Shown: piece by piece, positions 1 through 9,051 of the stretch
Position numbering within the stretch: the first letter of the stretch is position 1
Layout: each line of letters begins with the position of its first letter
Assembly: GCA_014728075.1 (NCBI GenBank)
Contig: WJMG01000040.1
Location: forward strand, 1-40,278
Direction: 5' to 3'
DNA from: Candidatus Omnitrophota bacterium
Lineage (GTDB): Bacteria > Omnitrophota > Gorgyraeia > Tantalellales > Tantalellaceae
DNA: 40,278 bases
The notes under the pieces: generated by a model
Seen by the model: the letters and a program-made list of their open reading frames with translations, nothing else
Told to the model about the DNA's origin: nothing
Databases searched by the model: none
Position numbers and translations under genes: made by a program

Positions 1-2
1 AT

Positions 3-3000
3 ATAATACAGGAGCTCGCAGCTCACGGCATACCGAGAGAGAACTGTGTGCCCGGGACTTTCAGTAACGGTATCCCGCGTCTGGCGAATACCGGAGAAGA
101 GGGCGTAAGGGAAGCGGTTGCCAATTTCAGGGAAGATATCAAGGAAAACACTATCTTTCAGGCTAATTTCGTAGCGCTGGAGAATGACGGAGAGCCGGAC
201 CTTCTTTTTGTCTGTCCCGTAACGGGGAAGGTCTTTTCGCTGAACGGGCTTGTCCCGCCCGAAAGCAGGGAATATAAGAATATAGTCGGCACTTTTGAGG
301 AACAGCCACATCTCAATCTTTTCAATTATCTTAACGAAGCGCTGATGGAAGACCTTCTTCTCGTTTACGAGGGAAGAAAGCCGGTCGGGATCTTCGCGGA
401 GATAATGAAAAAGGGAGTTGCCGACATTATTACGGAAACCCACAATCTGCCGGGAGAAGAGCGGTCCCGCTTGTTGGGGGAATTTTCTCAAAATATCCAA
501 AGCAGGGTCAAAGCTTTACTGGACGAGAAAAGACAGGAAGGCCGGTTAACAGTGAACACCCGCCTCTTTGAAGAAGAGTCGGCTGATGTCTACAGGATAC
601 GCCGGGGCAAAGAGGTAAATACCGGCCGGGAAATACTTATGACCCAGCACGGGGAAAAGGAGGCTTTTGAGCTTTTCTCGATGTCGAACCCTGTACTCTA
701 CAAGGCGCTTATAGCCTCGGCGGAGGAAGAGGGCAGGGGTGTTGTTTCCCAGTTTTACGGGCCCCGCGGGGAGCTTGTGGAATTTGACGAGGTCGGGATG
801 GTTCCCGATATTATCGTTCCGTTGAGGGACGATAAGGCCAGGAGCAAAAACAAGGGCAGCCTCGGCGGAAAGGGCGCCAACCTGGGAGAGATGATGTCCC
901 TCGGGTTCGTTGAGGAAAACGGGGCTTCGGTGCCCGACGGGTTCGTACTCTCGACCAATATGTACAGGATGTGGAGAGAAGCGGGCAGGAAACTTACCGA
1001 AGAGATGAAGCGGGATATAAAAAAATCCCTGGAGGAGGTTTTCGGATCGTCCGAAGAAGGTTCTTTCAGCGTTTCCGTAAGAAGCGGGGCCCCGGTTTCT
1101 ATGCCCGGGATGATGGATACCGAAAAATGGGTGGAGGCCCTGCAGGGAGAAAAAGGGGTCTTTGCCGCCGTACAGAGGGTCTTCGAATCGTGGGATAACC
1201 CGAGGGCCCGGGAATACAGAAGACTTTTCGGTATTCCGGACGGTCTGGGAACGGCCGTTGTCATACAGGAAATGAAAGACGGGACCGGGGAAAGATTCCC
1301 GAACTCGTGCTCCGGAATATTTTTCGGACAGGACGGTACAACGGGAGAAGACAAGCCGGCGCTTAAATATATAGTAGGCGACAGTGACCTGCTGGTAAGG
1401 GGGGACGATTCCGGATGGCCCATGTCGGATTTCGAGCGGGGCAAAGGATTTACCGACGCGGAGCTGGCGAGAGATATACTCGCGAGGCTCAAGGCCATAG
1501 CGGCCGCGTTAGAGGAACATTACGGATACCCGCAGGACATAGAGTTTACCGTGGAGAACGGGGAGCTGTTCCTTCTACAGACCAGGAACATCAAAGCCAA
1601 AGGAAAGGCCGGAATACTTATACTAAGGAACCTCGTCAATAAAGGGATATTGACTCCCGAGGAGGCTTTTGAAAGAGCCTATTCCGAGGTCATGAACCTC
1701 AGTTCTTCTTCTTTTACGGCGGATGAACGAACTCTCGCGCGGTCCCGAATAGGGGAGGGAAATCCCGTGGTGCCCGGCGCCGTATCCGGGAGGATAGCTT
1801 TTTCGCGAGAGGCTGTGGAGAGGATGAGGAGGGAAGAAGACTCAAAACCCGAAGCTGAAAGGCGGGATATCATATATGTCGCGAAATTTACCAGCCCGGA
1901 TGACATCGATATCTTTAACATGGCGGACGGTGTTATTACCCTGGTAGGGGCCGCGGAATCCCATGCCGCTATAATGGCAAGGCAGATGAACAAAACATGT
2001 GTAGTAGGGATACTCGCGGACGAAGCTTTTCGTTCGGATATCGAGAACGGCATGATAGCGTATACGAAAGACAACAGAGAACATACCCTCAGGGAAGGGG
2101 ATGTTCTCAGCATGAACGGCGAGACCGGAGAGATATATGAGGGACTTCAGGAGACCATAGACGGATCGCTTTCACAGGAGCAGATGAGCGAACTTGCCCG
2201 GTCACGGGATTTTGCCAGGCTTTTGCGCACGGCCGAGGGCATGGAGAACAGACAGTTGATACTTACGATGATGCTCAGGGCCGAAAACCGCCAGAAGGCC
2301 ACGCTGTATTTTCATACCGATACGGAAGACGGGATCGTTTTTTCCGCCGATCCCGGGGCCGTTAAAGGTTCCGTGCCCGGGACCATAGGCTTTGCCAGGA
2401 CGCGGGACGGGGAGGTAAAGACCGCTGTCGTGGCGGTGGAAGAGCAGGCGGAAGCTTTCCGGCGGGTTATGGGCGAAGACGAGATGCTCGGGCCCCTATT
2501 GCACGGGGCGGAGGTTTTTTATCACGGGCGGGAAGGCATGGCGGAAGCCGAACCCTTTGTTTTCGGGGAGACGGGGTCCGCGGGGGAAAGGAAACTGGAA
2601 ACCATGCTCACTATAGGCGAGATCCCGGTGAACTTCAAGGTGTGGTTCCTCGGGCGCGACGAGGAGATCAGACAGATGACGCCTTCCATGTGCGCCGAAG
2701 TTTTTGAAGAGGCCCGGAGCGAAAAAACGGACATAAAATTCGTGATGAGCGAAAGAGGTATTATCATGTTCACCGACCAGAACATACTGCATGAATCGGT
2801 GGGCAACATGCACGGAGACCTTCTGCGGTTCAACGCTAACAGCACCGACCCGGACGCGGGCGGAATAGGCATCGCTAAGCCGGTCCAGGGCTTTATCGAC
2901 CCCTTTTCCCCGGCGGTAAGGTTGAGGCGTATCATGACCGGCCTCAAGGCTCCGGAGGTGCCGGAAAGCGTAGCAAAGTTTGTCCAAAAAGCCGTTACCG

Positions 3001-5585
3001 GCATACCGGAACTCGCCGTCGAGATGGAAGGAGCGGAAATAAACGACGGAAGAAAGGTCAAAAAAAAGGTCTTTGGCACAGTAGAAAATAAAGCGAATAT
3101 GGTAACGGTCATTCCTCAGGGAGGCAGGGGCCCCGCGGTATTATTGCCCCGGGACGGAAAAGAGCTGGACGCGAAAATGGGCATCATTATGGAAAACCTG
3201 CGTTCGGCGAAAGAGAAAGGACTTCCGGTCAAGCTTATCGTGAGTAACAGGGCGGGTATCGTTTTTGGATTCGGTACGGATACCCTGCACGAAGAGATAA
3301 AGAGAAAAACACAGAACGGGTTGAGCGCCGAGGATCGTCCCGGGCACAAGGTGCTGGACTGCATCATACAGTTCTCCGGAGGAGAATCTCCGGGCCGCCT
3401 GATATTCAGGGCCCCTCTCGAGGCGGAGAAAGAGGCCAGTTTCTCCGGAGGCGATGAGAGCTTTTTCCGGATAATGGAAAATTTCCCCGAAGTCGCGGAA
3501 TTGCTTTACGGCATGCAGATAGTCGACGGAAGGAGAACACAAACGGAGTACCTCTCTTATGAGAAAAAACCCGCCTATGACGGGGAAACTGAGGCGCCGG
3601 GGCAAGAGACGGAAGAAAGATCGGAAGCGGAACTTGTTCCCGGAGAATTCGCGGATAATATAAGCTCGATCGATTCTCTTCTGGAAGCCGATCCTTTCGG
3701 CTTTATGGGAGGATATTACGAAAGCGGGGAGGGCGAACCCGAAAGGATAAAGGAAGCCGCGGAGATCCTTGACGAAGTGGGCCTCCGTCTGGCAAAAGCC
3801 GTCAGGGACGCCGGGAAGGGCAAGGGTGGCGGGATGGTCAAGTTCGCTTTCATAGGACGGGCCATAGGGTTCAGCTTCGACCCGAATACCAGGCACGAGG
3901 ATATAATTATCCCCGGGCAGGAAGGAAAGGCCGGGATCCACCAGGGCTTTATTTTTATAGAAGAAGGCAAAGGGCCGGGTGAGGTAGAGATCTCCATAAA
4001 TTTTCGATGGGATGAGTGGGAAGGAAGATCTTCGCGAAAAGAGGTCATGGAGACCATAGAGAGGTTTTTTCTGCGTAAGCTTCAGGGCAACAAGGCCATA
4101 GGCCCTCTGCTGGACGGTGCTGATGTTACTCTGGGAGAAGAAACCCGCTCCGTGGCTACATTCCGTTACCAAAGTCCTGAAGAGAGGCCGGCTAACATGG
4201 AGACCATGGCCATACCTCCCGACGATGATGCCCATTACGGCGAAACTTCCGAGAAAGAAGGATGGGGGCGCCTTAATATCGCCGGCCGGGAGGACGCGGA
4301 TGAGTTTGCCGAATGGCTCCGTTCAGCAAAGGAGGTTTCCGAATTCGAGGTGACCGTGCGGGGAAGAACTATAAACATAGTAGCGGAAGAGGGGATAGGG
4401 TTCAGGGGGAGGAAGTATTTGAGGGCGGAGGATGTAGAGGGTCTGCTTGAAGATGTCCTGAAGATAGAAGGCGCCGACGGGGACAGGATCCCTGAGACCC
4501 TGGTCTTCACGATCCTTGACAGGTCCCCCTCGAAGTTCGAGGACCATAAAAGGAACGGGGTGATAGGGGTCAACAGGACCATAATGGAAAACACCTCGGG
4601 CAGGGTAAGAGAACTGATCCTCCGTACCGGACTCGCGCACGAACTGGCCCACGAAGCGGCGGAACCGGAGCCCGGGAAAGGGGCCGGAAGAGCGGAGATA
4701 GAGGCGATGGCGGCGCGTTTCGAGAAAGAGCAGAAGGAGAGGGATGTTAATTACGCCGTTTTCCTTATGGCGGAATATAATGTCGGGTTCCTGGACCTTT
4801 ATCAGGATATAAGTCCCGGCCTCGGACAGGATGTTTTTATCGAGATATTGAGGAGGCAAATAATGCCCGAAGCCGCCCGGTTCGTCGAAACCGTTTCCGT
4901 TTCCTCCCGTCAGGTTTTGTCCGGCATGCGTACGGGAGAATATCCCAGCGTTGTCCTTATCCCGGTCTCCGAGGACCAGATGCTGTTCGACGGCTCGGAG
5001 TATAAAAAAATAGCCAACGAGGAAGAACGGACGATACGCCGTAAATACGGTATAAACATCGATGTGATATATTATGTCGAGAAGGACGACGCTTCCCTGT
5101 CCGAAGCCGTGGAGAAAGCGATCGCTTCAGATAACTTCGCGGAAGATCCCCGGTCGAGGCTGCTGGTCTATGCCAACGAGAGAGATGACGAGAAGGTCAG
5201 ATCCTTCAGGGAAAAAGTGGATAAGCTGGCCGGGGATGGATACAAGGACAGGATATCCGGTGTCGTGGCGGGAACTTTTGTTCCGGAAGACATGGACGAT
5301 AAGATATCTGTAGTGTGGCTTACTATACTGGGATTAGGTCTTATGGAAATGGAACGGTCACCCGGGTCCGCCGAAGACATGGCTCCCCGGGTGTTGAGGC
5401 TTGTCCGCGATATGATAAGCGATCCCTTTAAGCTGGACCGTATACTTGCCGAGCAGGGAAACGACCCGGCCAGGGTCATGGACATGCTTTTGGACGGACA
5501 GTTCCTTCTGGATGTGAGGAAAATAGATTATGAGGAGATAAGGGACTTTATGGAAGCGGAGGCCGCGGTATTGCAGTCCCTGTAA
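3..5585 (+). CDS. Giant modular protein: PPDK-like ATP-grasp and phosphohistidine domains plus four novel repeats (5' partial)
   Basis: The frame is open from the first bases and no stop precedes the GTG at 48. The upstream codons read protein-like (ELAAHGIPRENC) and no Shine-Dalgarno fits 48, so the gene is probably truncated at the window edge. Residues below count from that GTG (1845 aa to the stop). Residues 1-260 are unrecognised. About 270-530 is a PPDK-type ATP-grasp with SVRSGAPVSMPGMMDT (R345) and DIEFT...LLQTR. About 585-670 is the swivelling phosphohistidine domain, GAAESHAAIMARQ, with catalytic-type His639. The PEP/pyruvate TIM barrel that should follow is absent. Instead, four divergent repeats have cores starting near 750, 895, 1060 and 1263. 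HELAHE at 1531-1536 resembles a zinc-protease motif. The tail (about 1620-1845) is charged and alpha/beta-like. The PPDK modules are confident; the overall function is unknown. Confidence 0.8.
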   Translation: MIQELAAHGIPRENCVPGTFSNGIPRLANTGEEGVREAVANFREDIKENTIFQANFVALENDGEPDLLFVCPVTGKVFSLNGLVPPESREYKNIVGTFEEQPHLNLFNYLNEALMEDLLLVYEGRKPVGIFAEIMKKGVADIITETHNLPGEERSRLLGEFSQNIQSRVKALLDEKRQEGRLTVNTRLFEEESADVYRIRRGKEVNTGREILMTQHGEKEAFELFSMSNPVLYKALIASAEEEGRGVVSQFYGPRGELVEFDEVGMVPDIIVPLRDDKARSKNKGSLGGKGANLGEMMSLGFVEENGASVPDGFVLSTNMYRMWREAGRKLTEEMKRDIKKSLEEVFGSSEEGSFSVSVRSGAPVSMPGMMDTEKWVEALQGEKGVFAAVQRVFESWDNPRAREYRRLFGIPDGLGTAVVIQEMKDGTGERFPNSCSGIFFGQDGTTGEDKPALKYIVGDSDLLVRGDDSGWPMSDFERGKGFTDAELARDILARLKAIAAALEEHYGYPQDIEFTVENGELFLLQTRNIKAKGKAGILILRNLVNKGILTPEEAFERAYSEVMNLSSSSFTADERTLARSRIGEGNPVVPGAVSGRIAFSREAVERMRREEDSKPEAERRDIIYVAKFTSPDDIDIFNMADGVITLVGAAESHAAIMARQMNKTCVVGILADEAFRSDIENGMIAYTKDNREHTLREGDVLSMNGETGEIYEGLQETIDGSLSQEQMSELARSRDFARLLRTAEGMENRQLILTMMLRAENRQKATLYFHTDTEDGIVFSADPGAVKGSVPGTIGFARTRDGEVKTAVVAVEEQAEAFRRVMGEDEMLGPLLHGAEVFYHGREGMAEAEPFVFGETGSAGERKLETMLTIGEIPVNFKVWFLGRDEEIRQMTPSMCAEVFEEARSEKTDIKFVMSERGIIMFTDQNILHESVGNMHGDLLRFNANSTDPDAGGIGIAKPVQGFIDPFSPAVRLRRIMTGLKAPEVPESVAKFVQKAVTGIPELAVEMEGAEINDGRKVKKKVFGTVENKANMVTVIPQGGRGPAVLLPRDGKELDAKMGIIMENLRSAKEKGLPVKLIVSNRAGIVFGFGTDTLHEEIKRKTQNGLSAEDRPGHKVLDCIIQFSGGESPGRLIFRAPLEAEKEASFSGGDESFFRIMENFPEVAELLYGMQIVDGRRTQTEYLSYEKKPAYDGETEAPGQETEERSEAELVPGEFADNISSIDSLLEADPFGFMGGYYESGEGEPERIKEAAEILDEVGLRLAKAVRDAGKGKGGGMVKFAFIGRAIGFSFDPNTRHEDIIIPGQEGKAGIHQGFIFIEEGKGPGEVEISINFRWDEWEGRSSRKEVMETIERFFLRKLQGNKAIGPLLDGADVTLGEETRSVATFRYQSPEERPANMETMAIPPDDDAHYGETSEKEGWGRLNIAGREDADEFAEWLRSAKEVSEFEVTVRGRTINIVAEEGIGFRGRKYLRAEDVEGLLEDVLKIEGADGDRIPETLVFTILDRSPSKFEDHKRNGVIGVNRTIMENTSGRVRELILRTGLAHELAHEAAEPEPGKGAGRAEIEAMAARFEKEQKERDVNYAVFLMAEYNVGFLDLYQDISPGLGQDVFIEILRRQIMPEAARFVETVSVSSRQVLSGMRTGEYPSVVLIPVSEDQMLFDGSEYKKIANEEERTIRRKYGINIDVIYYVEKDDASLSEAVEKAIASDNFAEDPRSRLLVYANERDDEKVRSFREKVDKLAGDGYKDRISGVVAGTFVPEDMDDKISVVWLTILGLGLMEMERSPGSAEDMAPRVLRLVRDMISDPFKLDRILAEQGNDPARVMDMLLDGQFLLDVRKIDYEEIRDFMEAEAAVLQSL

Positions 5586-5640
5586 TATGTGTTCGAGCTA
5601 CCCGTCGCAATTAAAAATAAAAAAGTTAGAATAATTAAAG

Positions 5641-5668
5641 TTGTCATGGTTTGCCTTTGTGTTAAAAT
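5641..5668 (+). promoter_or_regulatory. Sigma-70-like promoter for the methyltransferase-domain gene
   Basis: TTGTCA at 5641-5646 and TAAAAT at 5663-5668 are separated by 16 nt in an AT-rich gap. The start codon follows 16 nt after the -10, with AAAGG just before it. This separates transcription of the downstream gene from the giant gene. Confidence 0.6.
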
Positions 5669-5684
5669 ACGATAAAGGTAAATT

Positions 5685-7694
5685 ATGATGAAAAAGTTTT
5701 TTCTGTCAAAGATAATATCCGTCTTTGTCGCGGGTATCTTCATGTCCCATCTACTATCCTACGGGCTTGCGCCTGTGGCGGGATTCCAGAACCCCGTTAC
5801 AAAAAGGAAGCTGCTGGCCGCGCTCGCGGACACGGAAATAATATACGCCGACACCCCCGAAGCGGTGAACCTTTTAAAAAGGAACAATACTTCCGGAATA
5901 ATACTGTCCACGGGTAAATACCTGGTTTCCGGCGAGATCAAAGGTGATGAGATAGGATTGCTGCGAATAATCCTTCACGAGAACATAGAGGCCCTGATGC
6001 AGATCCTCGAGGAAAAAGACCCCGAACGGTATAAGAAGATCAAAGATATCGTGTTAAGCTCCGGATCGCACGATGCGGAAGAGGGGGATATACAGGAAAT
6101 ATATTTTTATGTTAACCATAAAGTGGCGAGGCTTTTCGAATGGCTGATACTTCTGGAACAGGGAATGGTTTTTGATGACGAGATCCCGCTAAGCGCGAAA
6201 GAACTTTTGAACGAACTTGCTCCCCGGGCGTTTTCCGGAAGAGGGCACATATTCACCCCGGAATTCTGGGACCCCGTGTTGTGCCGGAAAAGGATCGATA
6301 AAGAAGTATCCGGGGGGATGAGGTTCGTCATGGCAAAGATGTCGGGTTCGTTCTCGGAAGCGGATAAGGAACGGGCGGGCAGAATGGCCCGTGCCTATCT
6401 GCGGCGCAAAGAAGAACTGGGAATAGAAGTAAATGCTTCTTATACCGATATAATTGCGCAGATCTTTCTGCGGCTCGGATTGACCGAAGAGACCGCCGGG
6501 AAGGATCCGGAAGAGATATTTAAGAACCTTCTTAAAGAGAACCGGATACGCAATATACTTGAGGTAGGCTGCGGAGACTGTGCTTTTCTGGCCGCTATAT
6601 CCGAAGATGCGCGACACGCCGAGGTAGATATCACGGGTATAGACCTTAACTCCGCGGCGATGAACGGGTCCTATGGGGATATGGCCCGGGAAAGGGGAGT
6701 GGAATTAATAGAGACCGATGTGAGGTCTTTTGCCAACAAAGAGAAATACGACATAATAATAAGTTCGGGAGTATTGTCCCTGTTCGGGGCCCATACCGAG
6801 GAAAAGGACAGGTTCGCCGGAAAAGGCCTTACCGATATTATCCGGAAGAGCAACGATATGGCAAAAAGCGCTGTTCAGCTTTTAAGCGAGCACGAAAAGG
6901 CCGCTTTTTACGCGAACACCTTCACCAGTCTGGTCATGCTTTACCGGGACAAGGTGGAAAAATACGCGGATGTCATAACATGGGATAATACCCGCAAATG
7001 TTCATTTATGAGCGTTTACAAATACCTGGACGACGACCGGGTCAGGAAGATGTGGTCGGAGATCTGGGACCAGGGCGCTTCCCTGGCGGTGATAGCCAAA
7101 AAAGGCGCATTTTACGATTTTACCAAAAGCCGGATACTGGCCATGGATGTAATGGACTGGGCCAGGGAAGAGGAAAGGGTATACGAGCTCAGGTATGATG
7201 AAAGCCGGCTTACCCCCTCGCAGATAGATGTAATAAAGGCATACGCTGAGACCCTCAGGGAAAAGTTCGGAGCCGGAATAAAAGTGAAACCCTGTTCGAG
7301 CGCTAACGGTTCCCGGGAATCCATTATCGCGGTTTACTGTGAAGGGGAGGCGTTCAAGGGCGAAGGGCATATCGAGGTGGAAGTGCCGGAAGGCGACCTC
7401 GAGGAATATGTTCTCCGATTATCCGGCATGCTGAACATCGCTTTCGCCTCGGCAAGCATAGACGAAAACGCTTCCCTGGAAGACCTGAAGACAGGGTACG
7501 CGAGGATAATCAACTACATCAAGGACCAGTATTCATCGATAATAGGATCGGAACTGGAGATATTCGGAGGGCCCGAACAGATCCTGAACACGCTCAGGTA
7601 TGTCAAGATCCTCCTTCCGAAAGCCGACCGTCTTCCCCCCGGCAGGATCCGGGAATATAACGAGCTTGCCCGTAAGCTTCTGATCTCGGCGTAA
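5685..7694 (+). CDS. Exported-looking protein with an internal SAM-dependent methyltransferase domain
   Basis: 669 aa. The start has two ATGs (5685, 5688) behind AAAGG. Residues 1-30 are a basic and then hydrophobic signal-like segment (KKFFLSKIISVFVAGIFMSH) followed by L-A-P. Residues 35-200 include an alpha-helical module with LHENIEALMQI (an HExxE arrangement) of unknown role. About 265-420 is a class I methyltransferase fold: motif I is LEVGCGDCAF (E293), followed by the acidic strand ITGIDLN and then DIIISSGVLSLFG. Residues 450-669 are unrecognised. A cytosolic-type SAM domain behind an export signal is odd, because SAM is not normally available outside the cytoplasm. Either the segment is a membrane anchor with the domain inside, or the domain is degenerate. 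It is transcribed separately from, but in the same direction as, the giant gene, and both look like long modular proteins. The substrate cannot be inferred. Confidence 0.7.
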   Translation: MMKKFFLSKIISVFVAGIFMSHLLSYGLAPVAGFQNPVTKRKLLAALADTEIIYADTPEAVNLLKRNNTSGIILSTGKYLVSGEIKGDEIGLLRIILHENIEALMQILEEKDPERYKKIKDIVLSSGSHDAEEGDIQEIYFYVNHKVARLFEWLILLEQGMVFDDEIPLSAKELLNELAPRAFSGRGHIFTPEFWDPVLCRKRIDKEVSGGMRFVMAKMSGSFSEADKERAGRMARAYLRRKEELGIEVNASYTDIIAQIFLRLGLTEETAGKDPEEIFKNLLKENRIRNILEVGCGDCAFLAAISEDARHAEVDITGIDLNSAAMNGSYGDMARERGVELIETDVRSFANKEKYDIIISSGVLSLFGAHTEEKDRFAGKGLTDIIRKSNDMAKSAVQLLSEHEKAAFYANTFTSLVMLYRDKVEKYADVITWDNTRKCSFMSVYKYLDDDRVRKMWSEIWDQGASLAVIAKKGAFYDFTKSRILAMDVMDWAREEERVYELRYDESRLTPSQIDVIKAYAETLREKFGAGIKVKPCSSANGSRESIIAVYCEGEAFKGEGHIEVEVPEGDLEEYVLRLSGMLNIAFASASIDENASLEDLKTGYARIINYIKDQYSSIIGSELEIFGGPEQILNTLRYVKILLPKADRLPPGRIREYNELARKLLISA

Positions 7695-7796
7695 ATCCGG
7701 GACGCTTCCGCCGATGAACCTGTCTGATCGCGGAAGGACCTTCAGTGTTTATTCATTTCCGCGGGAAGCGGTTTAGCAAGAGAGGCGTAATCGTGT

Positions 7797-7802
7797 TATA
7801 AT
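7797..7802 (+). promoter_or_regulatory. Extended -10 (TGTTATAAT) predicting a leaderless mRNA
   Basis: TATAAT lies exactly 6 nt before the ATG at 7809, so the expected start of transcription falls on or next to the A of the start codon. No Shine-Dalgarno is present. The -35 is weak (TTAGCA, spacer 18), but the TG extension is present. Confidence 0.55.
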
Positions 7803-7808
7803 ATCCGC

Positions 7809-8510
7809 ATGAATATAGCCGTGATATTGAGTGAAAAAGGGTTTCACTGGGAGGAGTACGCCGCAGCTTACCTGGAATTCGCGCGCCTGGGAGCGGATGT
7901 GGAAATTTTCACCCCCGCGGGAGGGTTTCCTTCCCCCGATCCTTACAGCGTCCGTAAAACAGGAGTGTTCTCCCGGCTGGGTTTCGGGGTCCCGGGAGAA
8001 ATAGCTCTCGACGCGCCGGCGGGAAAGAGGGCCGCGAAGACGCTCGAAATGAAAAGGCCGGTTGCGGGAATGGACCCGCACAGGTTCGATGTCCTGTACC
8101 TCGCCGGCGGGCACGGATGCCTTTTCGATCTTAATGTGAACAGGGACCTTCACGAAAAGATCCGCAAAATGCACGCGAAGGGGAGTGTTCTCTCGGGGGT
8201 ATGCCACGCTACATCCACTTTCGCTCTGGCGGGCGTCGCGGGAGGAAAGAAACTTACGGGTTTCCCCGAGGGGCTTGACAAGCTCTTGCTGTTCCTGGGG
8301 CTGGTGCACGAGGATCTTCTTCCTATACCTTTTTCCAATGAAAAGACCCTGGAAGAACACGGGGCCGTGATGACATCTGAAGACAAGGTTAAGGGTTTCT
8401 TTTACCCGGGATATGCTCTCGCCGAAAGGCCGTTCGTTACGGGCGTAGGCCCGAAGGCCGCGCGCCGGGTGGCTGAACTGGCCGTCAGGATGGCTCAGGG
8501 AGAGATATGA
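7809..8510 (+). CDS. DJ-1/PfpI (class I glutamine amidotransferase-like) family protein
   Basis: 233 aa. It starts with strand MNIAVILSEKGFHWEE and has YLAGGHGCLFD before the nucleophile elbow GVCHATS, whose Cys is residue 132 with His next to it, as in Hsp31/YhbO-type and PfpI proteins. Members act as glyoxalase/deglycase, chaperone or protease-like enzymes in stress protection; which one applies here is not visible. The length fits the Hsp31-like branch better than the about 170-aa PfpI branch. Translation probably begins on a leaderless message. The stop overlaps the next start by 4 nt (ATGA), so the flavin-binding protein downstream is translationally coupled and probably acts in the same redox or carbonyl-stress context. 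Confidence 0.8.
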   Translation: MNIAVILSEKGFHWEEYAAAYLEFARLGADVEIFTPAGGFPSPDPYSVRKTGVFSRLGFGVPGEIALDAPAGKRAAKTLEMKRPVAGMDPHRFDVLYLAGGHGCLFDLNVNRDLHEKIRKMHAKGSVLSGVCHATSTFALAGVAGGKKLTGFPEGLDKLLLFLGLVHEDLLPIPFSNEKTLEEHGAVMTSEDKVKGFFYPGYALAERPFVTGVGPKAARRVAELAVRMAQGEI

Positions 8511-8950
8511 GAGAAACCGAAGCAAGGATGAAGATAAGAGAGCTTTTTGCGCTTCGCAAGCTCGGGGTGGTGGCCACCAGAGGAGAGGAATATCCGTATA
8601 CTTCTTTAGTGGGTTTCGTTCCCACAGAGGACCTTGGAGCGATAGTCTTTGCCACTCTTAAAAATACCCGAAAATATTCCAATCTGATGGAAGATCCCCG
8701 GGTTACTCTGCTGGTCAACAGCGCTTCCGGAAGCGCCGGGGATTTTGAGAACGCTTTTTCGGTCACTGTGCTGGGAGAAGCCTCGGTGGCCCGCAAAGAG
8801 CAAGAAGCTGTTCTCAGGGAACTTTATCTGTCCAAATTGCCTTTTCTCGAGGAGTTTATCAATGATCCCGACTGCGCGCTTGTGCAAATAAAACCCGTTA
8901 AATTCATAGTGGTCAACGGGCTGAGGGCTGTTTCAGCGTTCGACGCGTGA
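8507..8950 (+). CDS. Pyridoxamine 5'-phosphate oxidase-like FMN-binding split-barrel protein
   Basis: 147 aa. The pattern follows the PNPOx-like split barrel: LGVVATRGEEYPYTSLVGFV, then IVFATLKNTRKYSNLMEDPRVTLLVNS, and a late strand ALVQIKPVKFIVVNGL. The N/K-T-R-K-x-x-N-L segment is the usual flavin-phosphate contact region. Family members bind FMN, F420 or haem and reduce small substrates; true PNPOx has a C-terminal substrate signature that is missing here, so pyridoxal synthesis is not claimed. The start ATG overlaps the stop of the DJ-1/PfpI gene. No terminator is obvious in the following 100 nt before the next promoter. Confidence 0.75.
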   Translation: MRETEARMKIRELFALRKLGVVATRGEEYPYTSLVGFVPTEDLGAIVFATLKNTRKYSNLMEDPRVTLLVNSASGSAGDFENAFSVTVLGEASVARKEQEAVLRELYLSKLPFLEEFINDPDCALVQIKPVKFIVVNGLRAVSAFDA

Positions 8951-9051
8951 AGCTCCGGCTACCGTTTTGCTTCTGTCCCGGGTACGGGGCCGGGCGGTAC
9001 CTGTCCACCCACGACCCCCCGAAGCCTGAAAGCGGAAAATGAACATATAGT

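Noticed and set aside
3141-4235. A 364-codon minus-strand frame
   Set aside because: It is a shadow of the giant gene; the plus frame is continuous for 5.5 kb with coherent domains.
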